From Bradyrhizobium sp. Ash2021 (GTDB lineage: Bacteria > Pseudomonadota > Alphaproteobacteria > Rhizobiales > Xanthobacteraceae), in the NCBI RefSeq assembly GCF_031202265.1, contig NZ_CP100604.1, positions 8,724,501 through 8,788,500 on the forward strand: DNA of 64,000 nt, in the 5' to 3' direction. Below the pieces are notes generated by a model. It did not search any database and was not told the origin of the DNA. It saw only the letters and a list, made by a program, of their open reading frames with translations. The position numbers and the translations under genes were made by a program. Of this stretch, positions 35,425-43,363 are shown piece after piece; positions within the stretch are counted from its first letter, which is position 1, and every line of letters starts with the position of its first letter.

Positions 35425-35940
35425 ATGCGTAACATAATGATCTTCGCCGCGGTCCTGGTCGCCCTTGGCACCTTCATGGCGCAGATGGCGGACAAGCTGA
35501 CGCCGGTGCCCGCATCCGCCAACGCGGCGCCGCGAAAGGCCCCGGAAGAGACGGTCGCGCAGGCCGGTAGCCGCAGTCTCAGCATTCCCCCCGATGCCCG
35601 CGGCCATTTCCAGACCGACGGCCGGATCGAGGGTCAGCGCATCGACTTCATGGTCGATACCGGCGCCTCGCTGGTGGCCTTGAACGAAAAATCCGCAGCG
35701 CGGTTTGGTCTGCGCCCCACCCCCGGCGATTACAAAGCCACCGTCACCACCGCCAACGGCACCATCAAGGCCGCGCGCACCCGGCTTGCCAGGGTCGAAC
35801 TCGGTGGCCTCGTGGTGCGCGACGTCGACGCCATGGTGCTGCCGGATGAGGCACTGTCGGAAAACCTGCTCGGCCTGTCGTTCCTGTCGAGGCTGAAGCG
35901 CTTCGAATACGCCAACGGCAAAATGGTGCTGGAGCAGTAG
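35425..35940 (+). CDS. TIGR02281-type clan AA (retropepsin-like) aspartic protease
   Basis: A 171-residue protein. A short N-terminal hydrophobic helix (about 4-22) suggests membrane anchoring or export. The core has the single-domain retropepsin motif FMVDTGASLVALNEKSAARF (catalytic Asp near residue 78), the TTANGTIKAA strand, and the NLLGLSFLSRLKRFEYANGK closing segment. Family members act as dimers; substrates are unknown. Confidence 0.88.
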   Translation: MRNIMIFAAVLVALGTFMAQMADKLTPVPASANAAPRKAPEETVAQAGSRSLSIPPDARGHFQTDGRIEGQRIDFMVDTGASLVALNEKSAARFGLRPTPGDYKATVTTANGTIKAARTRLARVELGGLVVRDVDAMVLPDEALSENLLGLSFLSRLKRFEYANGKMVLEQ

Positions 35941-35947
35941 GCGCAGT

Positions 35948-36048
35948 GTCATGCTCCGCGAAAGCGGGGCATCCAGTACGCCGCGGCCGTCGAAAATGCA
36001 CGATAGTTCACTGGAATACTGGATCGTCCGCCTTCGCGGACGATGACA
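35948..36048. repeat. Palindromic intergenic repeat, family B copy 1
   Basis: It begins GTCATGCTCCGCGAAAGCGG with CAGTACGCCGCGG, and ends TGGAATACTGGATCGTCCGC then CTTCGCGGACGATGACA. The ends are inverted and the inner CCAGTA/TACTGG pair is a second dyad. Copies of this family also occur at 37706, 39792, 42970 and 47544. Confidence 0.85.
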
Positions 36049-36173
36049 ATCTTGTTGCCTTCAAATCTGCCGCAATTATCGGCTACAAGACGCCAATCCT
36101 GCCTTCCGCTGCGCCCGTGCTTTCGCTAAGCCTGCGGCGTTGCCCCTCAGCAAGCTCACGAGGCCCTTATTAA

Positions 36174-37673
36174 ATGTTTCCGAAGCCGAAATCCGTGCTG
36201 GTTCCGAATACCTATGCCTTTGAATCCGAGCCGATGGTGAAGGCGACCGGCTTTCGCGAATATGATGCGCGCTGGCTGTTCAACAAGGAAATCAACCTGA
36301 TGGGCATTCAAGCGCTGGGCATGGGCCTCGGCGCGCTGATCTCGGAACTGGGCCGCAAACAGGAGATTGTCACCGGCCACGATTTCCGCGGCTATTCGGC
36401 CTCGATCAAATATGCGCTGATCTCGGGGCTGATGGCGTCAGGCTGCAAGGTCCACGATATAGGCCTCTGCATGACGCCGATGGCCTATTTCGCGCAGTTC
36501 GACCTCGACGTGCCCTGCGTCGCGATGGTGACCGCGTCGCATAACGACAATGGCTGGACCGGCGTCAAGATGGGCGTCAACCGTCCGCTGACCTTCGGCC
36601 CCGACGAGATGACGCGGCTGAAGGAGATCGTGCTCAACGCCGATTTCAAGAACAAGGCCGGCGGCTCCTATCAATTCCACGAAAACTTTCCGGCGCGCTA
36701 TATCGCCGATCTCACCAAACGCCCGAAGCTGAAGCGCAAGCTGAAGGTGGTGGTTGCCTGCGGCAACGGCACTGCCGGTGCGTTTGCGCCGCAGGTGATG
36801 GAAGCGATCGGCTGCGAGGTGATCCCGCTCGACACCGAGCTAGATTACACCTTTCCGAAATACAATCCGAACCCCGAAGATATGGAGATGCTGCACGCGA
36901 TCCGCGACGCGGTACTCGCGCACAAGGCCGATGTCGGCCTTGGCTTCGACGGCGATGGCGACCGCTGCGGCGTGGTCGATAATACCGGTGAAGAAATCTT
37001 TGCCGACAAGGTCGGCGTGATGCTGGCGCGCGACATGTCGGCGATCACCAGGGATGCACAGTTCGTGGTCGACGTGAAATCGACCGGGCTTTTTGTCACC
37101 GACCCCGTGCTGCAAAGACAGGGCGCCAAAATCACCTATTGGAAGACCGGCCATTCCTACATGAAGCGCCGCACCAACGAGCTGGGGGCGCTGGCGGGCT
37201 TCGAGAAATCCGGCCACTTCTTCTTCAACAAGCCGTTCGGCCGCGGTTATGACGACGGCCTGATCTCGGCGATCGCGATCTGCGAAATGCTCGATCGCGC
37301 GCCGGACAAGTCGATGGCTGATCTGAAAGACGCGCTCCCGAAAACCTGGTCGTCGCCGACGATGTCGCCGCATTGCGCGGACGAAACCAAATATGGTGTC
37401 GTCGATAGCGTGGTGAAGCATTTCGAGGCGCTGCAAAGCAAGGGCGAGAAGGTTGCCGGGCAAAACATCCGCGATCTCGTCACCGTCAACGGCGTCCGCG
37501 TGACAGCCGAGGACGGCAGCTGGGGCCTGGTGCGGGCCTCCTCCAACAAGCCGGAGCTGGTGGTCGTGGTCGAGAGCCCGGTCTCGGAAAAGCGCATGCA
37601 CGACATGTTCGAGGCGATGGATTCGGTGTTGCGCACCCACCCCGAAGTCGGCAAATATAATCAGAAGATCTGA
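36174..37673 (+). CDS. Phosphomannomutase/phosphoglucomutase
   Basis: A 499-residue alpha-D-phosphohexomutase. The phosphoserine loop is TASHNDNGWTG (about residue 120), the metal loop GFDGDGDRCG, the sugar-binding loop EKSGHFFF and the C-terminal phosphate-binding domain with VRASSNKPELVV. It interconverts mannose or glucose 1- and 6-phosphates for nucleotide-sugar synthesis. Which hexose is preferred cannot be told from the sequence, so no symbol is given. Confidence 0.92.
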   Translation: MFPKPKSVLVPNTYAFESEPMVKATGFREYDARWLFNKEINLMGIQALGMGLGALISELGRKQEIVTGHDFRGYSASIKYALISGLMASGCKVHDIGLCMTPMAYFAQFDLDVPCVAMVTASHNDNGWTGVKMGVNRPLTFGPDEMTRLKEIVLNADFKNKAGGSYQFHENFPARYIADLTKRPKLKRKLKVVVACGNGTAGAFAPQVMEAIGCEVIPLDTELDYTFPKYNPNPEDMEMLHAIRDAVLAHKADVGLGFDGDGDRCGVVDNTGEEIFADKVGVMLARDMSAITRDAQFVVDVKSTGLFVTDPVLQRQGAKITYWKTGHSYMKRRTNELGALAGFEKSGHFFFNKPFGRGYDDGLISAIAICEMLDRAPDKSMADLKDALPKTWSSPTMSPHCADETKYGVVDSVVKHFEALQSKGEKVAGQNIRDLVTVNGVRVTAEDGSWGLVRASSNKPELVVVVESPVSEKRMHDMFEAMDSVLRTHPEVGKYNQKI

Positions 37674-37705
37674 GGCGGGCGCCCGAGCGCACTGTCTTCT
37701 CGGCG

Positions 37706-37842
37706 GTCATCCCCCGCGAAAGCGGGGGATCCAGTACGCCGCGGCTCCTCGGTTCAATCACTACTGTCTCTGGAATACTGGATCGCCCGCCGGAGCCTGT
37801 CATCGGGCGGCCATTCGGCCGACCCGTTGGCGGGCGATGACA
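37706..37842. repeat. Palindromic intergenic repeat, family B copy 2, enlarged
   Basis: Left arm GTCATCCCCCGCGAAAGCGG with CAGTACGCCGCGG; right arm TGGAATACTGGATCGCCCGC. Instead of the usual short end it carries about 40 extra bases with GGCGGCCATTCGGCCGACCC before GGGCGATGACA. It lies between two convergent genes. Confidence 0.8.
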
Positions 37843-37847
37843 GTAAC

Positions 37848-39317
37848 CTACGCCACGTGCAGCGAGCCCAGGAATCCCTTGACCTCGGACTTCAGCCGAT
37901 CGGACTGCGACGACAATCCGTTGGCGGCGTCGAGCAGCTTTGAGGCCGCCTTGCCGGCTTCCTCGCTCGCCCGGCTGACGCCGGCGATGTTGTTGTTGAC
38001 GTCCCTGGTGCCGTTGGCGGCCTGCTGCACATTGCCGGCGATTTCGCGCGTCGCTGCGCCCTGCTGGTCGACGGCGGCGGCGATTTCGTTGGAGATCTCG
38101 TCGATCTCGGCAATGGTCCCGCCAATCGCCTGGATCGCGGTTACGGCTTCGCCGGTCGCGGTCTGGATGTCCTGGATCTGCGCCGAAATTTCCTCGGTTG
38201 CCTTGGCGGTCTGATTGGCCAGCGCCTTGACCTCGCTGGCGACGACCGCGAATCCCCGGCCATGTTCGCCGGCGCGCGCGGCTTCGATGGTGGCGTTCAA
38301 GGCCAAGAGATTGGTCTGGCTCGCAATGTTCTGGATCAGCGTCACGACTTCGCCGATCTTCTGGGTGCCGGCGGCAAGCCCCTCGACCACGGTGTTGGTG
38401 CGGCGGGCTTCCGCGGCGGCTTTGGTGGCGATTTCGGCCGAACGGGTGACCTGCTGGGCGATGCTGTTGATCGACGCCGTCAGTTCTTCGGTCGCGGACG
38501 CCACCGTTTCGACATTGGCGGAGGCCTGCGTCGAGGCCGCGGCGGCAGCCGCGGTCTGGCGCGCGGTTTCGGTATTGCTGGCACTGATCGACGACGACAG
38601 GCCCTGCATGTCGCCGGCGGCCACGGCGACCGCCTCGACGATGCTGCCGACCTTGCGCTCGAAGCCGGCGGCGAGTTCGCGGCGGGCCGCGTCGCGTTCC
38701 TGTTTCGCCTTGCGTTCGGCCTCGCTGCGGTCGGCATTGGCGCGCGCCTCGGCAGCACTTGCGGCCTCGGCTTCTGTGGTCTTCCCGGCCGCCATCTCGA
38801 ACAGATGCGAGAGCTTGAGCGCCAGCCAGCCGAGGACGCCGGCTTCGATCAGGAGGATGGTGGCGTGAAGAACGACGCGGCCAAAATCACCACCGTCGGG
38901 ATAGATCGCCGCCGGAAGCAGGAAATTCAGCGCCAGATGGTGCAGGGCCACCGCAACCGTGCCGACGACGATCGGCCGATAGTCGCAATAGGCAACGAGC
39001 CAGGCCAAGGCTGCGAAGAAGTACATGTGCATGTCGATCTGCCAGGGGTGGCCGGCAAACTCGAACGCAAGCACCGACACGGCGCCCATCAGCGCGACGG
39101 CGAAGATCAGCCGGGTCGACAATCCATTGCCCGAAGCGCGCCACGACATCATCGCAGCCAGCGCCATCGCGGCCACCAGAGCCGCCGGCACGATCCATGC
39201 CGTGCCGCGCGTGACGCCGATCGCAACGGCAATCGGAACCTGGAGCCAGAGCACGCCAAGCAAGGTCTTGCTCGTGATCTCACGCAAATTGGCCAGCTCA
39301 TCGCTTTCGATGGTCAT
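37848..39317 (-). CDS. Methyl-accepting chemotaxis protein
   Basis: A 489-residue protein starting [20 protein letters not shown]. The first 170 residues are hydrophobic with about six membrane helices and no periplasmic ligand domain. A short coiled linker is followed by the methyl-accepting signalling domain with the hairpin tip [20 protein letters not shown] and [17 protein letters not shown]. It signals to CheA/CheW; the stimulus is unknown. The small membrane protein at 39353 is directly upstream on the same strand. Confidence 0.92.
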   Translation of the reverse strand: MTIESDELANLREITSKTLLGVLWLQVPIAVAIGVTRGTAWIVPAALVAAMALAAMMSWRASGNGLSTRLIFAVALMGAVSVLAFEFAGHPWQIDMHMYFFAALAWLVAYCDYRPIVVGTVAVALHHLALNFLLPAAIYPDGGDFGRVVLHATILLIEAGVLGWLALKLSHLFEMAAGKTTEAEAASAAEARANADRSEAERKAKQERDAARRELAAGFERKVGSIVEAVAVAAGDMQGLSSSISASNTETARQTAAAAAASTQASANVETVASATEELTASINSIAQQVTRSAEIATKAAAEARRTNTVVEGLAAGTQKIGEVVTLIQNIASQTNLLALNATIEAARAGEHGRGFAVVASEVKALANQTAKATEEISAQIQDIQTATGEAVTAIQAIGGTIAEIDEISNEIAAAVDQQGAATREIAGNVQQAANGTRDVNNNIAGVSRASEEAGKAASKLLDAANGLSSQSDRLKSEVKGFLGSLHVA

Positions 39318-39352
39318 TCCCAGTCCCCCAAATGGCATTCAAAAAAAGCGTT

Positions 39353-39685
39353 CTATTTCGTCAGGCAGGCGGCGATGGCCTGCGGATCCATGGCGAGCCA
39401 GGCGCCGGCACCGCGCAGCCGCGTTAGTCCGTCGTGGTCATCCGGCCGCACCACCAGGAGTGACGGGATCGCCGTCATCCGGATAATGGCGGCGTTGGCG
39501 GACGCCGCAGCCGCGAACACTTGCTGGGCGCTCCACCATGGCGGGAAAACCACCGCCACGGCCTCGGCGCCAGGACGGACCTGCAGCGACAGCGTCGCGA
39601 TCGCGATCCAGCTCGCGACCAGCAACACAGCCGCGTTCAGCCAGGCGGGCCATCGCGTCGTTTGGATGATTCTTCCCGGCTCCAT
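39353..39685 (-). CDS. Hypothetical small membrane-anchored protein
   Basis: A 110-residue protein with one clear N-terminal transmembrane helix (about 13-34) and a soluble part resembling an alpha/beta fragment (AVAVVFPPWWSAQQVFAAAA, then MTAIPSLLVVRPDD). It lies 35 bases upstream of the chemotaxis receptor on the same strand, so the two may be co-expressed. No family recognised; function unknown. Confidence 0.65.
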   Translation of the reverse strand: MEPGRIIQTTRWPAWLNAAVLLVASWIAIATLSLQVRPGAEAVAVVFPPWWSAQQVFAAAASANAAIIRMTAIPSLLVVRPDDHDGLTRLRGAGAWLAMDPQAIAACLTK

Positions 39686-39791
39686 CGCGGGACAATAACG
39701 TGACGAAGCTAATTGCTCGTAAATGTTGAGTTAACGAACCGTATAGGCACGGGGGATCGCGTGTGACAGCGGTCGGACGGCTTGCCGCTAC

Positions 39792-39893
39792 CGTCATACC
39801 CCGCGCATGCGGAGTATCCAGTACGCCGCGGCCTCTCGATTCTATTTCGACTGCTCTGAAATACCGGATCATCCGCTTTCGCGGATGATGACA
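39792..39893. repeat. Palindromic intergenic repeat, family B copy 3
   Basis: CGTCATACCCCGCGCATGCG then CAGTACGCCGCGG on the left, GAAATACCGGATCATCCGCT and TTCGCGGATGATGACA on the right. It lies immediately after the stop of the Lrp gene. Confidence 0.8.
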
Positions 39894-39899
39894 GCAGTG

Positions 39900-40400
39900 C
39901 TAAGCCGCCGGCACCGGCAGGGCGGTGACCGACTTGATCTTCTCCATCGCAAAGCGCGAGGTGACGTTCTTCAGCGGCACGGCGCTGATCAGCTTTTTGT
40001 AGAACACGTCATAGCTCGCCATATCGGCGACCACGACGCGCAGCATGTAATCGACGTCGCCTGCCATCCGGTAGAACTCCATCACCTCGGGCATGGCGCT
40101 GACGGCGGTGGCGAAGGTCTTGAGCCAAGCCTCCGAGTGATCGGAACTCTCGACCGAGACGAACACCGAAATGCCGAGCCCGATCTTGTTCTGATCGACC
40201 AGGGCGACCCGGCGCAGAATCACCCCGTCGGCCTCCAGCCGCTGGATACGTTTCCAGCACGGCGTCGAGGACAGGCCGACCCGGTCGCCGATCTCGGCCA
40301 CGGAGAGCGAGGCGTCCTCCTGCAGCACGGTCAAGATTTTACGGTCGATGGCGTCGAGGCGACGATTGGCTTCATGAAGCTGAACGGCTAGGTCGGTCAT
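39900..40400 (-). CDS. Lrp/AsnC family transcriptional regulator
   Basis: A 166-residue protein starting MTDLAVQLHEANRRLDAIDR. The N-terminal helix-turn-helix is ASLSVAEIGDRVGLSSTPCW with KRIQRLEADGVI. The RAM effector-binding domain (about 80-155) includes EVMEFYRMAGDVDYMLRVVV. Such proteins sense amino acids and form octamers. An upstream in-frame extension would cover the AT-rich operator region, so it was not used. A probable operator lies upstream. Confidence 0.92.
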   Translation of the reverse strand: MTDLAVQLHEANRRLDAIDRKILTVLQEDASLSVAEIGDRVGLSSTPCWKRIQRLEADGVILRRVALVDQNKIGLGISVFVSVESSDHSEAWLKTFATAVSAMPEVMEFYRMAGDVDYMLRVVVADMASYDVFYKKLISAVPLKNVTSRFAMEKIKSVTALPVPAA

Positions 40401-40414
40401 GAGAATAAAGTTCC

Positions 40415-40441
40415 ATATGAAAGGGTTGTATCCCTCATATA
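40415..40441 (-). promoter_or_regulatory. AT-rich imperfect palindrome upstream of the Lrp gene
   Basis: ATATGAAAGGGTTGTATCCC then TCATATA: arms TATGA-AAGGG and CCCT-CATA are inverted with a short central spacer, 15-41 bases before the start codon. AT-rich dyads in this position are typical autoregulatory Lrp sites, but the match is only by eye. Confidence 0.35.
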
Positions 40442-40467
40442 TAGAAAAATCTTCCAAATCAAGCCCG

Positions 40468-41445
40468 CTATTGATCAGCCTCAGCCGGGCCCACCCCCTG
40501 GCTTTGGCCTAAAAGTGCTTCAACCTCAGCACGTTGCGGGGCCGCGAAGGCGCCGCCGAACCGGGTGCATTTCAGCGCGGCAGCGGCGGATGCGAAGCGG
40601 AGGGCCTGGCGGATCTCCTGTTTTTCCGTGATGGCGAGCGCGAATGCGCCATGGAACACGTCACCGGCGCCCAGCGTGTCGACGGTATGGACCGGGAAGG
40701 CCGGGGTCTCCTGCAAATTGCCCTGCTCATCAAGCCAGATGGTGCCCTTCGGTCCGCGCGTTCCCGCGAGGAACGAATGCGTCAGCTTTGCGATCTTCTT
40801 CAGCGCGGCGCCGTCGTCTTTGACGTCGGCGGTTTCCTGCAGCGGCTCGCTCGAGAACACCAAATGAGAAGAGGCGTTGAGCAATCCCTCGCGCAGCGAC
40901 ATCGCGCGATCGACGTCGACGATCACGGGGATGCCGCGCCGGACGGCCTCGGCGCAAAGATCGGTGCAGAATTCTGCGCAGCGGTTTTCGGTCAGGATGG
41001 CGGCGCAGTCGTCCAGCAGCGTCTTGGTGGGCGGCAGATGGACCTTCCACAATTCCGGATCTCGGAACGTGACGATGGTGCGCTCGCCGCTCGGATCGAC
41101 CATGACGGTGGAGATCGGCGTCACCAGACCCGGCATGTGCACCACGTGCTTGGTCTCGATGCCTTCATGCGCGAGTTTGTCGAAGATAAAGCGGCTCGAC
41201 GTCTCGTGCGCGTCGCCCATCGGCCCGCAGACCGAGGCGCGGCCGCCGAGGCGGACGATGCCGATCGCGGCATTGAGCGCGTTGCCGCCGCAAATCTCGT
41301 CGAAATGGGTGGCGTTCTCCTTGGAGCCGCGGGCGGGCACGCTGCGGACGCGAAATGTCAGGTCGCGCACCGGCATTCCGATGCAAAGGATGCGCGGAGG
41401 GATTTTCGGCGCTTTGGCGTGAAAGTTCATAACGGGATCCGTCAT
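40468..41445 (-). CDS. PfkB/ribokinase family sugar kinase
   Basis: A 325-residue protein. The N-terminal PfkB signature is GGNALNAAIGIVRLGGRASV (about 52-71), and the C-terminal active-site signature is VDTLGAGDVFHGAFALAI with the catalytic Asp near residue 260. It phosphorylates a sugar or nucleoside with ATP; the substrate is not evident. It follows nudC on the same strand with a 67-base gap. MTDPVMNFHAKAP was taken as the start; Met6 is an alternative. Confidence 0.85.
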   Translation of the reverse strand: MTDPVMNFHAKAPKIPPRILCIGMPVRDLTFRVRSVPARGSKENATHFDEICGGNALNAAIGIVRLGGRASVCGPMGDAHETSSRFIFDKLAHEGIETKHVVHMPGLVTPISTVMVDPSGERTIVTFRDPELWKVHLPPTKTLLDDCAAILTENRCAEFCTDLCAEAVRRGIPVIVDVDRAMSLREGLLNASSHLVFSSEPLQETADVKDDGAALKKIAKLTHSFLAGTRGPKGTIWLDEQGNLQETPAFPVHTVDTLGAGDVFHGAFALAITEKQEIRQALRFASAAAALKCTRFGGAFAAPQRAEVEALLGQSQGVGPAEADQ

Positions 41446-41512
41446 GCCGGTTCCGCGTTCTGCCGGAACCAATGCCCGGAGTTAATGGATTGGTCCATGG
41501 TACGGTTCCCCG

Positions 41513-42463
41513 CTATGCGCCGGCGTTGTTTTCCCCATGCACCCAGCGTCCAAGCAAATGGTGCGCGATCGCAAACGGATGCGGCCCGGCGAGGCCGTCT
41601 GGGTGCTGGCGCTTGATCATCAGGGTCGCTTCGGCGCGGTCGAACCAGCGGGCGTCCTCGAGTTCGGTGCGGTCGACGACGATGTCCTCGCTGGTGGCGC
41701 GCGCGGTGCATCCGATCATCAGCGAGGACGGATAGGGCCAGGGCTGCGTCATGTAGTAATTCACATCGGTGCAACGGATCCCGGCCTCCTCGAAGATCTC
41801 GCGGCGGACCGCATCCTCGATGGTTTCGGCGGCTTCGACAAATCCCGCAAGGCAGGAATACATCCCGGGCAGGAACTGCTTCTGCCGGCCGAGCAGGCAT
41901 TTGTCGCCAGAGGTCACCAGCATGATCACGACGGGATCGGTGCGCGGAAAGTGCTCGGCCTTGCAGTTCGGGCACTCGCGCTTCCAGCCGCCTTCCTTCA
42001 TCGCTGTGCGGGTGCCGCAATTGGCGCAAAACCCGTGACGCTGATGCCAGGTCACCATCGATTTCGCCATCGCGATCGCGGAAAGCTGCTCTGGCGGCAC
42101 CACGCCCTGCATCGCCATGCCGCGAAGCTCGGTTACGACCGCTTCCTGGCCGGTCAGCAGCTTTTCCACCGCGGCGGCCGCGATGCCCATGCCGAATATC
42201 GGCGCGCCGTCGCGCAAGCCTAAGAAGATCGTGCCGGGATTGGCGCCGAACTTCAGCGCCTCGTCGATGCGCAGCAGTACGCGCGGGCCGTCCGGCTCCT
42301 GCTTCGCCACCAGCGAGTCGCGATAGATCACATAGGCCCGGGCATCGCGATGGCTTTCCAGCGCGAACAATTTTTCGTCATTGCCGCGCAGATGCGCGGC
42401 GCGATCGAGAACATGGGTGACGAAAGCCGGCTTCCCGAGTGGAAACGAATCGAATGCTGACAT
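41513..42463 (-). CDS. nudC: NAD(+)/NADH pyrophosphatase NudC
   Basis: A 316-residue Nudix hydrolase. The zinc ribbon CANCGTRT...CPNC (about 140-165) is followed by the Nudix box GFVEAAETIEDAVRREIFEE AG (about 209-231) and the NudC-type downstream motif SQPWPYPSSLMIGC, here TQPWPYPSSLMIG. It hydrolyses NAD(H) to NMN(H) and AMP and can remove NAD caps from RNA. It starts 4 bases after the HIT gene stop, so they are one operon. Confidence 0.94.
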   Translation of the reverse strand: MSAFDSFPLGKPAFVTHVLDRAAHLRGNDEKLFALESHRDARAYVIYRDSLVAKQEPDGPRVLLRIDEALKFGANPGTIFLGLRDGAPIFGMGIAAAAVEKLLTGQEAVVTELRGMAMQGVVPPEQLSAIAMAKSMVTWHQRHGFCANCGTRTAMKEGGWKRECPNCKAEHFPRTDPVVIMLVTSGDKCLLGRQKQFLPGMYSCLAGFVEAAETIEDAVRREIFEEAGIRCTDVNYYMTQPWPYPSSLMIGCTARATSEDIVVDRTELEDARWFDRAEATLMIKRQHPDGLAGPHPFAIAHHLLGRWVHGENNAGA

Positions 42464-42467
42464 GTAT

Positions 42468-42893
42468 TCAACCTAGCCAAATCTTGCGGCGAAGCGCGCT
42501 GATGAAATTCTGCACCTCCTCGGCGTCATGCGCCAGCGGCGGCATCACGCCCCAGACCGGGCGCGGCCATGCGACGTCGCTCGAACGGCGCGCGATAACG
42601 TGCACGTGAAGTTGCGGCACCAGATTGCCAAGGGCGGCGATATTCAGCTTGTCGCACTGCGTGACCTCTTTCAGGGCCCGGGCGACGCGGGAAATTTCGG
42701 TCATCAACTGCGCCTGCTCGACCTCGTCGAGGTCGATGATTTCCGACGCGCCATCCCGGCGCGGCACCAGCAACAGCCACGGGTAATGCGCGTCCTTGAT
42801 GACCAGCACCCGGCACAGCGGCAGGTCGCCGATGTCGATGGTGTCCTTTTTGAGCTGTGAATGCAGCGACCAGGCGGAGGCGTCAGTGGGCAT
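42468..42893 (-). CDS. HIT domain protein
   Basis: A 141-residue protein starting MPTDASAWSLHSQLKKDTID. The HIT fold is visible: CRVLVIKDAHYPWLLLVPRR, the helix with EEVEQAQLMTEISRVARALK-like sequence, and the active-site strand NLVPQLHVHVIARR. Only two histidines of the H-x-H-x-H triad are present; the third position reads Ile. A further conserved AWPRPVWG segment follows. HIT proteins hydrolyse or transfer nucleoside phosphates. First gene of the HIT-nudC-pfkB group. Confidence 0.82.
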   Translation of the reverse strand: MPTDASAWSLHSQLKKDTIDIGDLPLCRVLVIKDAHYPWLLLVPRRDGASEIIDLDEVEQAQLMTEISRVARALKEVTQCDKLNIAALGNLVPQLHVHVIARRSSDVAWPRPVWGVMPPLAHDAEEVQNFISALRRKIWLG

Positions 42894-42969
42894 ATAGGTT
42901 CCCAAATGCCCGATACGCGTCGGGCTTATAGGTGCCTTCAGTGGGCACCCGTGCGGCTTCATATCAAGG

Positions 42970-43069
42970 CGTCATCATCCGCGAAAGCGGATGATCCAGT
43001 ACCCTGCGGCCTCTCATCTGATCGATCGGCCGCCGGGTACTGGATACCCCGCTTTCGCGGGGTATGACA
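42970..43069. repeat. Palindromic intergenic repeat, family B copy 4
   Basis: CGTCATCATCCGCGAAAGCG with CAGTACCCTGCGG on the left; GGGTACTGGATACCCCGCTT and TCGCGGGGTATGACA on the right. It lies between the HIT gene and ffs. Confidence 0.85.
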
Positions 43070-43117
43070 GCCAATGCCCCGCTTGCTTTCCGGCCCTTTT
43101 GGCCCCAAATAGGGACC

Positions 43118-43213
43118 GGGAGATTGGCGGTGGACGAGCCACTCGCCAACCGGGTCAGGTCCGGAAGGAAGCAGCCCTAACGAGGTCCGGATCGGGTCGC
43201 TCGTCAGTCTCCT
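43118..43213 (+). ncRNA. ffs: Signal recognition particle RNA (4.5S type)
   Basis: The conserved domain IV loop is present: CAGGTCCGGAAGGAAGCAGC (43156-43175), the Ffh-binding hairpin. GGAGA near the 5' end (43119-43123) pairs with TCTCC (43208-43212). A T-run follows at 43219-43223. A weak promoter (TTGCTT at 43083, AAATAG at 43107) fits a start near 43118. With Ffh and FtsY it targets membrane proteins co-translationally. ffs next to dnaX is a common arrangement. Confidence 0.93.
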
Positions 43214-43265
43214 ACCTGTTTTTCGAGCGAATCGCGCTAAGAGCGGCCAGTCCCGCGCTTGATTC

Positions 43266-43309
43266 GCGTATTCCGCAAAAGTGGGCACCGGTTTTGCGAT
43301 CAGAATACG
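43266..43309. repeat. Palindromic repeat, family G variant
   Basis: CGTATTCCGCAAAA and TTTTGCGATCAGAATACG form an inverted pair around GTGGGCACCGG. It resembles the element at 62446 (AAAAGTG-GAACCGGTTTT core). It lies between ffs and dnaX, 55 bases before the dnaX start. Confidence 0.7.
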
Positions 43310-43363
43310 TGTAAATCCTTTCCGCAAGCCGGCCGTGAGAGACAATCATTTGCGGATCGACCG

